Source: Gammaproteobacteria bacterium
GTDB taxonomy: Bacteria > Pseudomonadota > Gammaproteobacteria > DSM-19610
NCBI GenBank assembly: GCA_026197075.1
Contig: JAPHQV010000054.1
Coordinates: 1 to 39,939 of the forward strand
DNA length: 39,939 nucleotides
Direction: 5' to 3'
Part shown: piece after piece, positions 32,761-39,939 of the stretch
Position numbering within the stretch: position 1 is the stretch's first letter
Layout of the letters: each line of letters opens with the position of its first letter
The notes under the pieces: generated by a model
What the model saw: only the letters and a program-made list of their open reading frames with translations
What the model was told of the DNA's origin: nothing
Database searches by the model: none
Position numbers and translations under genes: made by a program

Positions 32761-32792
32761 ATTTATATAATTTCTATGACCGCTATGTTACA
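32761..32792 (-). promoter_or_regulatory. Candidate Pho box and -10 of the olsB-like gene
   Basis: On the minus strand, ATGTAAC-atag-CGGTCAT (32792-32775) matches 4/7 and 6/7 of the PhoB repeats with the correct 4-bp spacer. TATAAA (32766-32761) follows after 8 bp, close to the spacing in known Pho promoters. The predicted transcript would start about 45 bp before the ATG at 32707. Confidence 0.4.
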
Positions 32793-32842
32793 TCTACATT
32801 GCTTCTGTTGATTTATCCATTGCGGGCGATTGAGATACTTCA

Positions 32843-33799
32843 ATGCTTGCCAAGGTGGAACGGCTTATTTTCCATCGGATGGAAAATCAGGATGATATCC
32901 CGCTGCAGCGAGTGCTGATCACGGGTGGCACGGGCTTTATCGGCACGGCATTGAGTGAGCATCTGCTCGGGGCCGGCGTCGAGGTTACTGTCCTGACCCG
33001 TGACAGGGCGTATGCAGTAGACCACTTCTCGGGCCGTGTGCGGGCCGTGGAGCGATTCGAGGAAATCGACGAAGGCCAGGCGCCAGAAGTGATCGTCAAT
33101 CTGGCGGGAAAGAATCTCGGCGCCGAGCGTTGGAACGAAGAGGTGAAGCGTGAATTGGTCGCGAGCCGCGTCGATACCACGCAGAGGGTGATCGACTACA
33201 TAGCGGCGGCCGGCTCAAAACCCCGATTGCTCATCAGCGGGTCCGCGGTTGGCTATTATGGCGCGCGTGGCGATGAACCACTGGATGAACAGCAGCCGGC
33301 AGGTGAGGAATACCAGTCCCGGTTGTGCGAACAATGGGAGCAGACCGCGCGTCGGGCGGAGCAGCTTGGCGTCAGGGTGTGCATATCCCGCACCGGCGTC
33401 GTGCTGGGCCGCGACGGTGGCGCGCTTTCCGGGTTGCTTCCGCAGTTCCGTTTGGGGCTTGGCGCCATTGCCGGATCGGGGCGTCAATGGGTGTCCTGGA
33501 TACAGATGCAGGACCTGATCGATCTTTTCGTACGCTTCATGCATGACGATTCCCTGCATGGCGCTTTCAACAATACCGCACCGAACCCCGTCACTAACCG
33601 GGAGTTCTCAAAAGGCATCGGCAGGGCGGTCGGCCGTCCGGTGTTCCTGCGTGCGCCAGGGTGGTCGATACGCCTGGCCATGGGAGAGATGGCACATCTG
33701 TACCTTACCGGGCAGAGGGTTGTTCCCGAGCGTCACCTGCAGGCTGGTTATCAATATCGCTATCCGGATATCGAGTCGGCGTTGGCGGCATCGATCTGA
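32843..33799 (+). CDS. TIGR01777/YfcH-type NAD(P)-binding epimerase-like protein
   Basis: A 318-residue short-chain dehydrogenase-like protein. The Rossmann motif VLITGGTGFIGTALSEHLL is near residue 24. Family markers are VIVNLAGKNLGAERWNEEVKR, SGSAVGYYG (active-site tyrosines), SRTGVVLGRDGGAL and the C-terminal AHLYLTGQRVVPERHLQAGY segment. E. coli YfcH and human SDR39U1 belong here; the physiological substrate is unknown. The first 20 residues before the Rossmann fold are longer than usual, and an ATG at 32879 would give a more standard start. Divergent from the olsB-like gene. Confidence 0.9.
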   Translation: MLAKVERLIFHRMENQDDIPLQRVLITGGTGFIGTALSEHLLGAGVEVTVLTRDRAYAVDHFSGRVRAVERFEEIDEGQAPEVIVNLAGKNLGAERWNEEVKRELVASRVDTTQRVIDYIAAAGSKPRLLISGSAVGYYGARGDEPLDEQQPAGEEYQSRLCEQWEQTARRAEQLGVRVCISRTGVVLGRDGGALSGLLPQFRLGLGAIAGSGRQWVSWIQMQDLIDLFVRFMHDDSLHGAFNNTAPNPVTNREFSKGIGRAVGRPVFLRAPGWSIRLAMGEMAHLYLTGQRVVPERHLQAGYQYRYPDIESALAASI

Positions 33800-33861
33800 T
33801 GATGATCATAAGCATGGATGCCCGGATTCCCGGTAACGGCCGTGGCGCCGGGACACGTTGG

Positions 33862-34434
33862 TTACACGATTACCGGAGTACCGAACAGCCAGGTATGCAG
33901 CCAGAGAGCAAATGCCGCATAGAGCGCCAGCCCGAGGATGACGGCGATGAAATCGTTCGCGGCCCATGTTGGTGCGCGGGGTACCGACGGTGCGGACCGG
34001 TATTGTAGGGATACCAGGTCCGCGATGGACCACACCAGGAAGGTGCCGAACAGTAATACATCAGACAGTGTTCCGTTTACCAGCAGATGCGCGATCGCCC
34101 AAAGCATGGTTGCTACCAGCATGGGATGCCTGGCTACGCACTGGATACGTCCCGGGAGGTAGGTTGAGAACAGCAGGGGAAAGACCGGCAGCAGTACCAG
34201 GAGTGCGACCAGCCGCAGCTCTCCTGGCGGCGAATACAGGATAATGAGTTCCTGTCGGGAAAGCGCATAGCCCCAGACGATGAGCAGCAGGCCGAGCAGG
34301 GCGATCAGGGAATAGATGGCCTTCCATGGATACTCGCCCAGCCGGGCGGCCATATGGTTTCGCCAGTCGTGATTGACGATGGAGATGGAGTGTACGGCGA
34401 AGAAAATCACGAGACCGGAAATAAGTGTAGTCAT
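33862..34434 (-). CDS. nnrU: NnrU family membrane protein
   Basis: A 190-residue inner-membrane protein with about six helices. NnrU features include FFAVHSISIVNHDWRNHMAARLG at the start, AIYSLIALLGLLLIVWGYA and the VARHPMLVATMLWAIAHLLVNG segment with its conserved histidines. NnrU is linked to nitric oxide and nitrite reduction and resembles isoprenylcysteine methyltransferase-like membrane enzymes; its precise activity is unsettled. It is the last gene of a three-gene operon with an FNR/NNR-type site in front, a type of regulation known for nnr genes. Confidence 0.88.
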   Translation of the reverse strand: MTTLISGLVIFFAVHSISIVNHDWRNHMAARLGEYPWKAIYSLIALLGLLLIVWGYALSRQELIILYSPPGELRLVALLVLLPVFPLLFSTYLPGRIQCVARHPMLVATMLWAIAHLLVNGTLSDVLLFGTFLVWSIADLVSLQYRSAPSVPRAPTWAANDFIAVILGLALYAAFALWLHTWLFGTPVIV

Positions 34435-34443
34435 TGCGCATCC

Positions 34444-34779
34444 TCACGCCTGATCGATGGGTGGCGGTGCGATCACGAGCATCGGCGGGCTCAGAAGGTG
34501 CAGCGAAGCGTGCGCCGCAGTCAGTGGCTCGGTGAGTCCCGTGAGTTTTTCCAGGCCGCGAACGCTGGCGATGTCCGCCAGTAGCTCCGGGCCGGCATGG
34601 ATATCGAGCTCTTCCGGTTCCGATGCCGGCGCATCGGGATGCAGTGCGCGAAACAGCGCGTGGTTATAGTCAGCAGGCAGCGTGATCTCGATCGGTTGGT
34701 CGCGCCTCAGGAGTTCAGGTATGGCTGCAATGGTTTCATCGTCGTTCCAGTTCACTCTGATAACCGCATCCCTGTCCAT
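34444..34779 (-). CDS. Hypothetical soluble protein, middle gene of the nnrU operon
   Basis: A 111-residue acidic protein with no signal or membrane segment. It begins MDRDAVIRVNWNDDETIAAIPELL, contains PADYNHALFRALHPDAPASEPEEL-type acidic and proline-rich text near the middle, and ends with a hydrophobic strand LLSPPMLVIAPPP. No family recognised. Nine bases separate it from nnrU and 67 from the upstream gene, so all three are probably one transcript. Confidence 0.65.
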   Translation of the reverse strand: MDRDAVIRVNWNDDETIAAIPELLRRDQPIEITLPADYNHALFRALHPDAPASEPEELDIHAGPELLADIASVRGLEKLTGLTEPLTAAHASLHLLSPPMLVIAPPPIDQA

Positions 34780-34846
34780 GATTGCCTCCTCTGTGGCCTG
34801 TATTCGTACCGAGCCAGGTATGCTTGTCGAAGCGGTCCTGTTCCGC

Positions 34847-35170
34847 TCAATCGTGTACGATCAGCCGTTTGTTTTCCTGGTCGATGTCGACCTGTGAGCT
34901 CGATAGCTCGCAGGCCTCGGCCAGGACGAGCAGGTCGGGGAGCGCGTTCTTTGTTGCCAGGCGGTTGAGAACCTTGCCACCATCGCAGTCATAGAGGATC
35001 CCGCTTTCCTCGTGCAGCGCACAACCAAACTGGCTGCCATCGATGCCTGCGTCGAAGTCGTCCGGCATCTGCAGAATGACCGGTTCCTGGTGAAGTATCT
35101 GGGCCCTGGCCTTTTGCGAGGCGTTGGCGTCGCGCCATTCCAGAACAGGCATGTTTCCGTAGTCGCGCAT
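34847..35170 (-). CDS. Hypothetical soluble protein, first gene of the nnrU operon
   Basis: A 107-residue acidic protein without signal or membrane segment. It contains LEWRDANASQKARAQILHQE, a run LQMPDDFDAGIDGSQFG, and two cysteines in CALHEESGILYDC. No family recognised. GGAG before the ATG at 35170 supports this start rather than 35293, which would run back into the regulatory region. The FNR-type site at 35247-35260 lies 76 bp upstream. Its position suggests a role in respiration or NO response, by association only. Confidence 0.68.
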   Translation of the reverse strand: MRDYGNMPVLEWRDANASQKARAQILHQEPVILQMPDDFDAGIDGSQFGCALHEESGILYDCDGGKVLNRLATKNALPDLLVLAEACELSSSQVDIDQENKRLIVHD

Positions 35171-35218
35171 GGTTTTTCTCCAGTGGATGACGGAAAGTGG
35201 ATTCGTCAGAGGTTTCTC

Positions 35219-35260
35219 ACAATCCCATACGCGAGGTAATGCGGCATTGAAAATTGTCAA
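35219..35260 (-). promoter_or_regulatory. FNR/CRP-type site before the nnrU operon
   Basis: TTGAAAATTGTCAA (35247-35260) is a TTGA-N6-TCAA palindrome. On the minus strand, GATTGT (35224-35219) lies 22 bp beyond it at the position expected for a class II -10 and keeps the key second A and sixth T, although the match is only 3/6. The same kind of site precedes the sigma-54 activator at 27758. Confidence 0.5.
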
Positions 35261-35299
35261 TGAACGGGTGCCATGCCGGCCTTGTGGCCGCAACCGGGC

Positions 35300-35611
35300 T
35301 CAGTTTGGCGGGCCACGCCGCATTGGCGGTTTGCGTACCTGCCAGATGGCGAGCCCGAGGGCGGGCAGTGAGGCCAGGACGGCCAGCAGGAGTATCGCAC
35401 CTACTTCCTTCAGCGTGGCGCCCAGGCCCAATAGCCCTGCGAGCCAGCCGAGCACGTTGAACAGCAGCATGGTGACTACGACGAAAATGGTGATGAATAT
35501 CAGGTAGGCCGCGAATGGCTTCTGTCCGGGGTGGCGGACCCGTGCTACGACGGGAATTGCCATCGCCAGCAATGCAATACCCACCAGTGTTCCGATCCAG
35601 TAACTCAACAT
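35300..35611 (-). CDS. Small membrane protein, unknown function
   Basis: A 103-residue protein with three hydrophobic helices: MLSYWIGTLVGIALLAMAIPVV, AAYLIFITIFVVVTMLLFNVLGW and VGAILLLAVLASLPALGLAIW, then a short basic tail (VRKPPMRRGPPN). No family recognised. The frame extends to 35917, but the extra N-terminal text overlaps the GGDEF remnant and a hairpin and is not credible; MLSYW is the natural start. It may precede the nnrU operon on the same transcript. Confidence 0.65.
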   Translation of the reverse strand: MLSYWIGTLVGIALLAMAIPVVARVRHPGQKPFAAYLIFITIFVVVTMLLFNVLGWLAGLLGLGATLKEVGAILLLAVLASLPALGLAIWQVRKPPMRRGPPN

Positions 35612-35708
35612 GATCCAGATTCCCTGTCTGCGGGATGCAGGTGTAGGTCGTGCGTTTGCGGCTGCACGAGTGCCGACCAAGGATAAGACTAGAATGTAAC
35701 GGGATACG

Positions 35709-35732
35709 CGGCATTGCGATACCGCAATGCCG
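35709..35732. repeat. 10-bp perfect hairpin
   Basis: CGGCATTGCG-atac-CGCAATGCCG, 12 bp downstream (on the minus strand) of the GGDEF remnant. It may be the old terminator of the lost cyclase gene or an unrelated REP element. The surrounding 300 bp (35612-35919) hold no complete gene. Confidence 0.6.
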
Positions 35733-35744
35733 AGGGATTGCGGT

Positions 35745-35795
35745 TCAGGCTTGTACCAGCTCGCAGCGGTCGCGACCCAGGTCCTTGGCCGAGAT
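35745..35795 (-). pseudogene. Remnant of a GGDEF protein C-terminus
   Basis: On the minus strand the codons read SAKDLGRDRCELVQA and stop, matching the end of the diguanylate cyclase at 38808 (RAKDLGRDRCEFAAT). At DNA level 35760-35789 and 38823-38852 differ at one base in 30. An in-frame TAA lies directly upstream (35796-35798), so nothing more of the gene survives. It marks an old deletion or a partial gene duplication. Confidence 0.75.
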
Positions 35796-35919
35796 TTACC
35801 TCGATCCCGATCCATCGACCGGTTGATGCGGTAAGGTAGCCACCCATAATGGGATTTACTGGGCCTATGAAATATACTGCCCGAGAGTCGCACCCTGCGG
35901 GCCCTGAACTGAGACAATT

Positions 35920-38676
35920 ATGGCGCAAGACACAAATACCAGCTCCAGCCACAAGCTGGGTTTTCATTTCATCCCCGCTGAAATCCTCATACACACGCTT
36001 GCGGCGGCGCTGGTGCTGTACCAGGTTGGAGCGAGATTTCACCAGGATGCGTTTTATGTCATCACCGGTGGTTTCATCCTGGGTGCCGCGGCGCGCATTG
36101 CCTGGATGCTACAGCAGAACTCCAAGGGAAAACCCGATACGGGTCGTGTGGAGGTCCTGGGCCTGTTGCTGTATGGAGTTGCTTGGGGCGGTACCGGCTT
36201 CCTCGCTCTGTACAACGGGGCTACCGAGCACATCTTCCTTTTGGCGGCGGCCATGATGGCAGCCATCGTCGCGTCCCTGGCGGGTGCCGGTCTGCAAGGG
36301 CGTAATATCCTCTTTCTTGCAATACCGGCGATCCTGCCCTCGTTAGGCCTGAGCCTGTATGCCGGCCACCGGGACCAGACCCTGCTCTGGTCTCTTCTCA
36401 TGGCCAGCGCATGGATTCTGGTGGGTGCTGGCCGTCAGATGAGCCGCCTGATCGAGCGCCTGCAACTCGTGGCACAGAGCAATACCGATCTGGTGGCCAA
36501 GTTAGCCGTGGCGCGCGATGCAGCCCTGAAGCAACAAACCGACCTGGAGCGCTTGAATCAAGTGCTGAATGGCGAGATTACGGAGCGAAATCAGGTCGAG
36601 CAGAGGTTGCGCGAATCAGAGCAGGAACTGACGCGGATTCTCGACGACATGATGGACACATATTTTCATGTGGATTTCGACGGCAATATTCAGCGCTTGT
36701 CACCATCGATGGAGGACATGGTCGGCGAATCGCTGAGGGCCTGCATGGAAAGGAATTTCATCAGCTTTTTCTCCAGGGCTGAGGATTTTGAGGTTCTCAG
36801 GGAGTCTCTCAATCAACATTTCGGCAGGATCCAGAATCATGAAAGTTTATGGAAAAATCATGAAGAACATGAGCTCTGGGTGAGCTTCAACGCACATTTT
36901 CATGAAGACCGTAATGGCAAGCCCGATGGCATCGAGGGAATCGTACGCAATACCACCGAGGTGAGGGCTGCGCGCGAGGCCTTGCATAGCGAAAAAGAGT
37001 GGTGGAGGGTTACGCTGGAATCGATCGCCGACGGGGTGATCACGACCGATCTGCAGGGCACGGTCCGCTATATCAACCCGGTAGCCGAGGGCAAGACAGG
37101 CTGGAAGAACGAAGATGCGGCAGGGAAGCCGCTGGAGAAGATTATCTGGCTGGTGGATGATGAAAGCCGTGATCGTGTGCGGCTTCCGATTAAGGAATGG
37201 TTGGACAAAGGCAAGCGTGCAAGTCTTGAGAGGCCGGCCATTCTTATTCATCGCCGTGATGACAACGAATGCGTCATCGAGCTCAGTGGTGCACCGATTC
37301 GTGATTCCCAGGGGAGCGTCATTGGTTCCATCATGGTATTCCATGACGTCACCAAGACGCGCGCGCTTGCGACACAGCTTGCCTACCAGGCAACCCATGA
37401 TTCGCTTACGGGTCTGATCAATCGTATTGAATTCGATCAACGTGTCGAACAGGCGATCCATAGTGCAAACAAGAGTGAAAAAGTACACGTACTATTTTAC
37501 ATAGACCTCGATCAATTCAAGATCGTGAACGATACCTGCGGACACCATGCGGGCGACGAACTCCTGCGCCAGGTCACCAGGCTGCTGCGCGGCGGCCTGC
37601 GCGAGGCAGATACGCTGGCGAGGCTGGGTGGGGATGAGTTCGGTGTGCTTCTCAGCGGATGTCCTCTGAATGTGGGTGCGGAGATCGCCGAGAAGCTGCG
37701 TGCCCTGGTCGAGGAATTCAGGTTTGGCTGGGAGGGGGAAGTGTTTCGAATCGGCGCCAGCATTGGTGTGGTTCCCATAACCAATGCCGTAACCGGGCTG
37801 ACGGAATTGCTTAGCGCGGCGGATTCAGCCTGCTATGTGGCGAAGGAGGGTGGGAGGAATCGTGTCCATGTGCTGAAGCCCGATGACCGGGAGGTAATGG
37901 AGCAGCATGGTCAGATGCAGTGGATGCGACGCATACAGCTTGCCTTGGAACACGATCATTTTGCGTTGTTTTCCCAGCCGATTGTTTCGGTCGAGGATGG
38001 TTCCATCCTGTTCTCCGAGTTACTGCTGCGCATGGTGGATGGTGCTGGAACCGCGGAGGAGCGCTTGTTCCCTCCTTCTGCATTCATGCCTGCTGCGGAG
38101 CGTTACCATCTTATGCCAATGATCGATCGCTGGGTCATCCGCCATGCGTTCCAGGCTATGTCGCTTCCGGATAGCCGGCTTGGCACGCAGGCTGTCGTTA
38201 CCATCAATCTATCAGGACAATCCCTGGGTGACCTGTCGCTTTCCGATTATGTCATCAAGGAGATCAAGGATAGCGGCGTAAGGCCCGACCAGGTCTGCTT
38301 TGAAATTACCGAAAGCGCGGTTATCTCTAACATGGAAGTCGCGCGGCAATTCGTTGATATCCTGAAGGAGAAGGGCTGTAGATTCGCGCTCGATGATTTC
38401 GGTACCGGCTTGAGCACCTTCGACTACCTGAAAAATCTGCCGGTTGATTTTGTGAAGCTCGATGGGATTCTGGTGCGTGAATTGGGGACCAGCCGGGTCA
38501 GTCAGGCCATGGTACACGCAATCAACTATGTAACTCATGTCATGGGTATGAAGTCGGTCGCGGAGTTCGTGGAAAATGATGCTATCCTGGACAATCTCAA
38601 GAAGCTCAAGATTGATTATGCCCAAGGCTATGGCATTGGTAAGCCCGTTCTCTTCTATATGAATGCACGAGGCTGA
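35920..38676 (+). CDS. PAS-GGDEF-EAL c-di-GMP enzyme with membrane N-terminus
   Basis: A 918-residue inner-membrane regulator. In order: about six helices (22-165), a coiled coil (185-240), two PAS domains (about 235-350 and 362-480), a GGDEF domain and an EAL domain. The active loop LGGDEFG (570-574) is intact, with the inhibitory RxxD site five residues before it (READ), so cyclase activity is likely. The EAL motif is E700-L-L-L-R rather than E-A-L; the other catalytic positions are kept (INLSGQ, FEITES, LDDFGTG, FVKLDG, VAEFVEN, YAQGYGIG), so phosphodiesterase activity is probably retained. It converges with a second cyclase gene, linking this locus to c-di-GMP control. Confidence 0.93.
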   Translation: MAQDTNTSSSHKLGFHFIPAEILIHTLAAALVLYQVGARFHQDAFYVITGGFILGAAARIAWMLQQNSKGKPDTGRVEVLGLLLYGVAWGGTGFLALYNGATEHIFLLAAAMMAAIVASLAGAGLQGRNILFLAIPAILPSLGLSLYAGHRDQTLLWSLLMASAWILVGAGRQMSRLIERLQLVAQSNTDLVAKLAVARDAALKQQTDLERLNQVLNGEITERNQVEQRLRESEQELTRILDDMMDTYFHVDFDGNIQRLSPSMEDMVGESLRACMERNFISFFSRAEDFEVLRESLNQHFGRIQNHESLWKNHEEHELWVSFNAHFHEDRNGKPDGIEGIVRNTTEVRAAREALHSEKEWWRVTLESIADGVITTDLQGTVRYINPVAEGKTGWKNEDAAGKPLEKIIWLVDDESRDRVRLPIKEWLDKGKRASLERPAILIHRRDDNECVIELSGAPIRDSQGSVIGSIMVFHDVTKTRALATQLAYQATHDSLTGLINRIEFDQRVEQAIHSANKSEKVHVLFYIDLDQFKIVNDTCGHHAGDELLRQVTRLLRGGLREADTLARLGGDEFGVLLSGCPLNVGAEIAEKLRALVEEFRFGWEGEVFRIGASIGVVPITNAVTGLTELLSAADSACYVAKEGGRNRVHVLKPDDREVMEQHGQMQWMRRIQLALEHDHFALFSQPIVSVEDGSILFSELLLRMVDGAGTAEERLFPPSAFMPAAERYHLMPMIDRWVIRHAFQAMSLPDSRLGTQAVVTINLSGQSLGDLSLSDYVIKEIKDSGVRPDQVCFEITESAVISNMEVARQFVDILKEKGCRFALDDFGTGLSTFDYLKNLPVDFVKLDGILVRELGTSRVSQAMVHAINYVTHVMGMKSVAEFVENDAILDNLKKLKIDYAQGYGIGKPVLFYMNARG

Positions 38677-38807
38677 CTTAGCGAGCCGCATCTGCTCGCA
38701 CGCTGGCGGCCCGCTTGATGTGCAGGGATGCTGCTGGAGCGGCGGTGACAAATACCAGTGATTCCCGTGCCGGCGGGCGAGGCTGCTCCAGTCTGAAGTG
38801 TCTGTGA

Positions 38808-39939
38808 TCAGGTGGCGGCGAACTCGCAGCGGTCGCGTCCCAGGTCCTTGGCACGGTAGAGGGCGCGATCGGCACGTTCGAACACGGTTTCGGGAGTGTC
38901 TTCCCCGGCAAACGAGGCGATGCCGCAGGAGATGGTGACCTGTACCGCGTTGCCACGAAAATGGAAGCCGCAGCCTGAAACCGCGCTGCGCAGCTTGTTG
39001 GCCACTTCCTCGAGGACGTCAGGCTCGGCACCACTCATGATGAGTACGAACTCCTCGCCGCCATAGCGGGCGATGAAGTCGGTTTCACGGATGTGCTCCT
39101 GCAAGGTCTGGGCCACGGCCTTCAGCACCTTGTCGCCGGCCTTGTGTCCATACTGGTCGTTCAGGTCCTTGAAGCGGTCCACATCCCATACCAGCAGTGC
39201 CAGCGGAGTGTGGAAGCGTTTCCAGCGCGCGAATTCCCCCGCCATGCGTTCATCGAAGGCCAGGCGGTTGGGAATGCCGGTAAGGCTGTCGGTCATGGCC
39301 TGGTGGTGTTCGTCGCGGGCACGGTTGCGCAGGCGCTCGGCCTCCTCTTCCATGGTCTGCAGGCGGCTCTGTAACCGACTCATTTCCTCGCGCGCCTGCT
39401 GGTGGCTTTGCTCTTCTTCGCGCTGGTGCTGGCCCAGTTGCTGGACGATGTTGTCCAGGTGGGTCTGCAGTTCGCTCTTGAGCTGGTCCAGGTCCTCGGC
39501 GGCCTGCACCCGTGATTCCATGCCGCGCACTTCCTGTTTGACGGCGGCGTCCAGCTCGCGGCTGCTCTGCAGCCGCGCCTCGCGCAGGGATTCACTGCCC
39601 TGCAGCTGGGCATCAACTTCCTGCAGGCGTTCGGTGAGCTGACGCAGAAAGGTTTCCAGTTCCTTCTTCTCGGTCTGGATGCGCTGTCGGATCTCGCGTA
39701 CCAGCCCGGCGATCTCGCCGAGCAATGCGGGCCAGTCCCGTTCCTGCACTCCCTGTTCCAGGCGGTCCTGCAGAACCTCCACGCGCGCGCTGTATTCCGC
39801 CGGCAGCTCGAGCTGTTCCAGCAGTTGCAGCAGGGCCTCTTCGGTGCGCAGGCCCGTGGGTTCCGGGGTGCGGGTTGCCGGTGTGACAGAGTCTGGCGCA
39901 GCGGCAGCGGCAGCGGCAGCGGCAGCGGCAGCGGCAGCG
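38808..39939 (-). CDS. Diguanylate cyclase with coiled coil, 5' end outside the window
   Basis: At least 376 residues are visible and the true start lies beyond 39939. The visible N-terminus is a polyalanine run encoded by a hexanucleotide repeat, then a Pro/Thr-rich linker, a helical region, a long coiled coil (residues equivalent to 39740-39310) and a C-terminal GGDEF domain with SLTGIPNRLAFDERM and an active YGGEEF. The RxxD inhibitory site (RETD) is present, so feedback inhibition by c-di-GMP is expected. No membrane helix is seen in this part. A GTG at 39782 is an internal codon, not the start, because the frame continues openly to the window edge. Confidence 0.9.
   Translation of the reverse strand, partial: AAAAAAAAAAAAAAPDSVTPATRTPEPTGLRTEEALLQLLEQLELPAEYSARVEVLQDRLEQGVQERDWPALLGEIAGLVREIRQRIQTEKKELETFLRQLTERLQEVDAQLQGSESLREARLQSSRELDAAVKQEVRGMESRVQAAEDLDQLKSELQTHLDNIVQQLGQHQREEEQSHQQAREEMSRLQSRLQTMEEEAERLRNRARDEHHQAMTDSLTGIPNRLAFDERMAGEFARWKRFHTPLALLVWDVDRFKDLNDQYGHKAGDKVLKAVAQTLQEHIRETDFIARYGGEEFVLIMSGAEPDVLEEVANKLRSAVSGCGFHFRGNAVQVTISCGIASFAGEDTPETVFERADRALYRAKDLGRDRCEFAAT
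39898..39939. repeat. Hexanucleotide repeat (GGCAGC)n encoding polyalanine
   Basis: Six or more perfect copies of GGCAGC run into the end of the window. On the minus strand they read GCT-GCC, so each unit adds two alanines to the diguanylate cyclase without shifting the frame. The array may be longer than shown. Confidence 0.9.

Overview
The window looks like the chromosome of a GC-rich Gammaproteobacterium (my guess is a Chromatiales-type, metabolically versatile relative). Reasons: GC-rich genes with open antisense frames, dispersed ATTCCGGC-type REP hairpins, an NnrU gene, two FNR-type sites, an OlsB-type acyltransferase and several c-di-GMP enzymes. No rRNA, complete tRNA, CRISPR array or integrase is present.

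Bases 1-7150 are accessory DNA, much of it AT-rich. The left edge holds an 81-bp tandem repeat and a J-domain/PH-like gene. It ends at 2374-2418 in an exact 3' half of a tRNA-Arg(CCG), the signature of an att site, so the sequence to its left is probably the right end of an integrated island. Next come a 4TM protein, a TIR protein with two membrane helices, and a compact three-gene cassette (4515-6329): a membrane-anchored TIR protein, a ThsB-like TIR protein and a four-helix SLATT/DUF4231 membrane protein. The cassette is bracketed by copies of a dispersed repeat and followed by a type II toxin-antitoxin pair. It looks like a Thoeris-like anti-phage system with a SLATT membrane effector in place of ThsA, and is the best candidate here for something new.

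From 7300 to 26840 the genes are mostly envelope and transport functions: a BON-MscS channel, a BrnT/BrnA-type module, a P2-type cation ATPase, a small lipoprotein, an outer-membrane-like protein, an AI-2E family transporter, two tandem Mur-ligase-like proteins lacking the usual N-terminal domain, an LdtD-type L,D-transpeptidase, a SulP transporter, a MepK-type endopeptidase, a PLD-VTT fusion with a DUF302 partner, and a TetR regulator. Two convergent gene pairs end on the same 19-bp hairpin (near 13215 and 26156).

From 27000 to 35900 two regulatory themes appear. Sites of the form TTGA-N6-TCAA precede a receiver-less sigma-54 activator and a three-gene operon ending in nnrU, suggesting control by oxygen or nitric oxide. 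Candidate Pho boxes precede a GT4-PAP2-GT4 operon and a convergent olsB-like gene, suggesting replacement of phospholipids by glycolipids and ornithine lipids when phosphate is scarce. The right end carries a PAS-GGDEF-EAL protein and a second diguanylate cyclase that runs off the window through a hexanucleotide repeat encoding polyalanine; a 15-codon scrap of a GGDEF C-terminus lies nearby.
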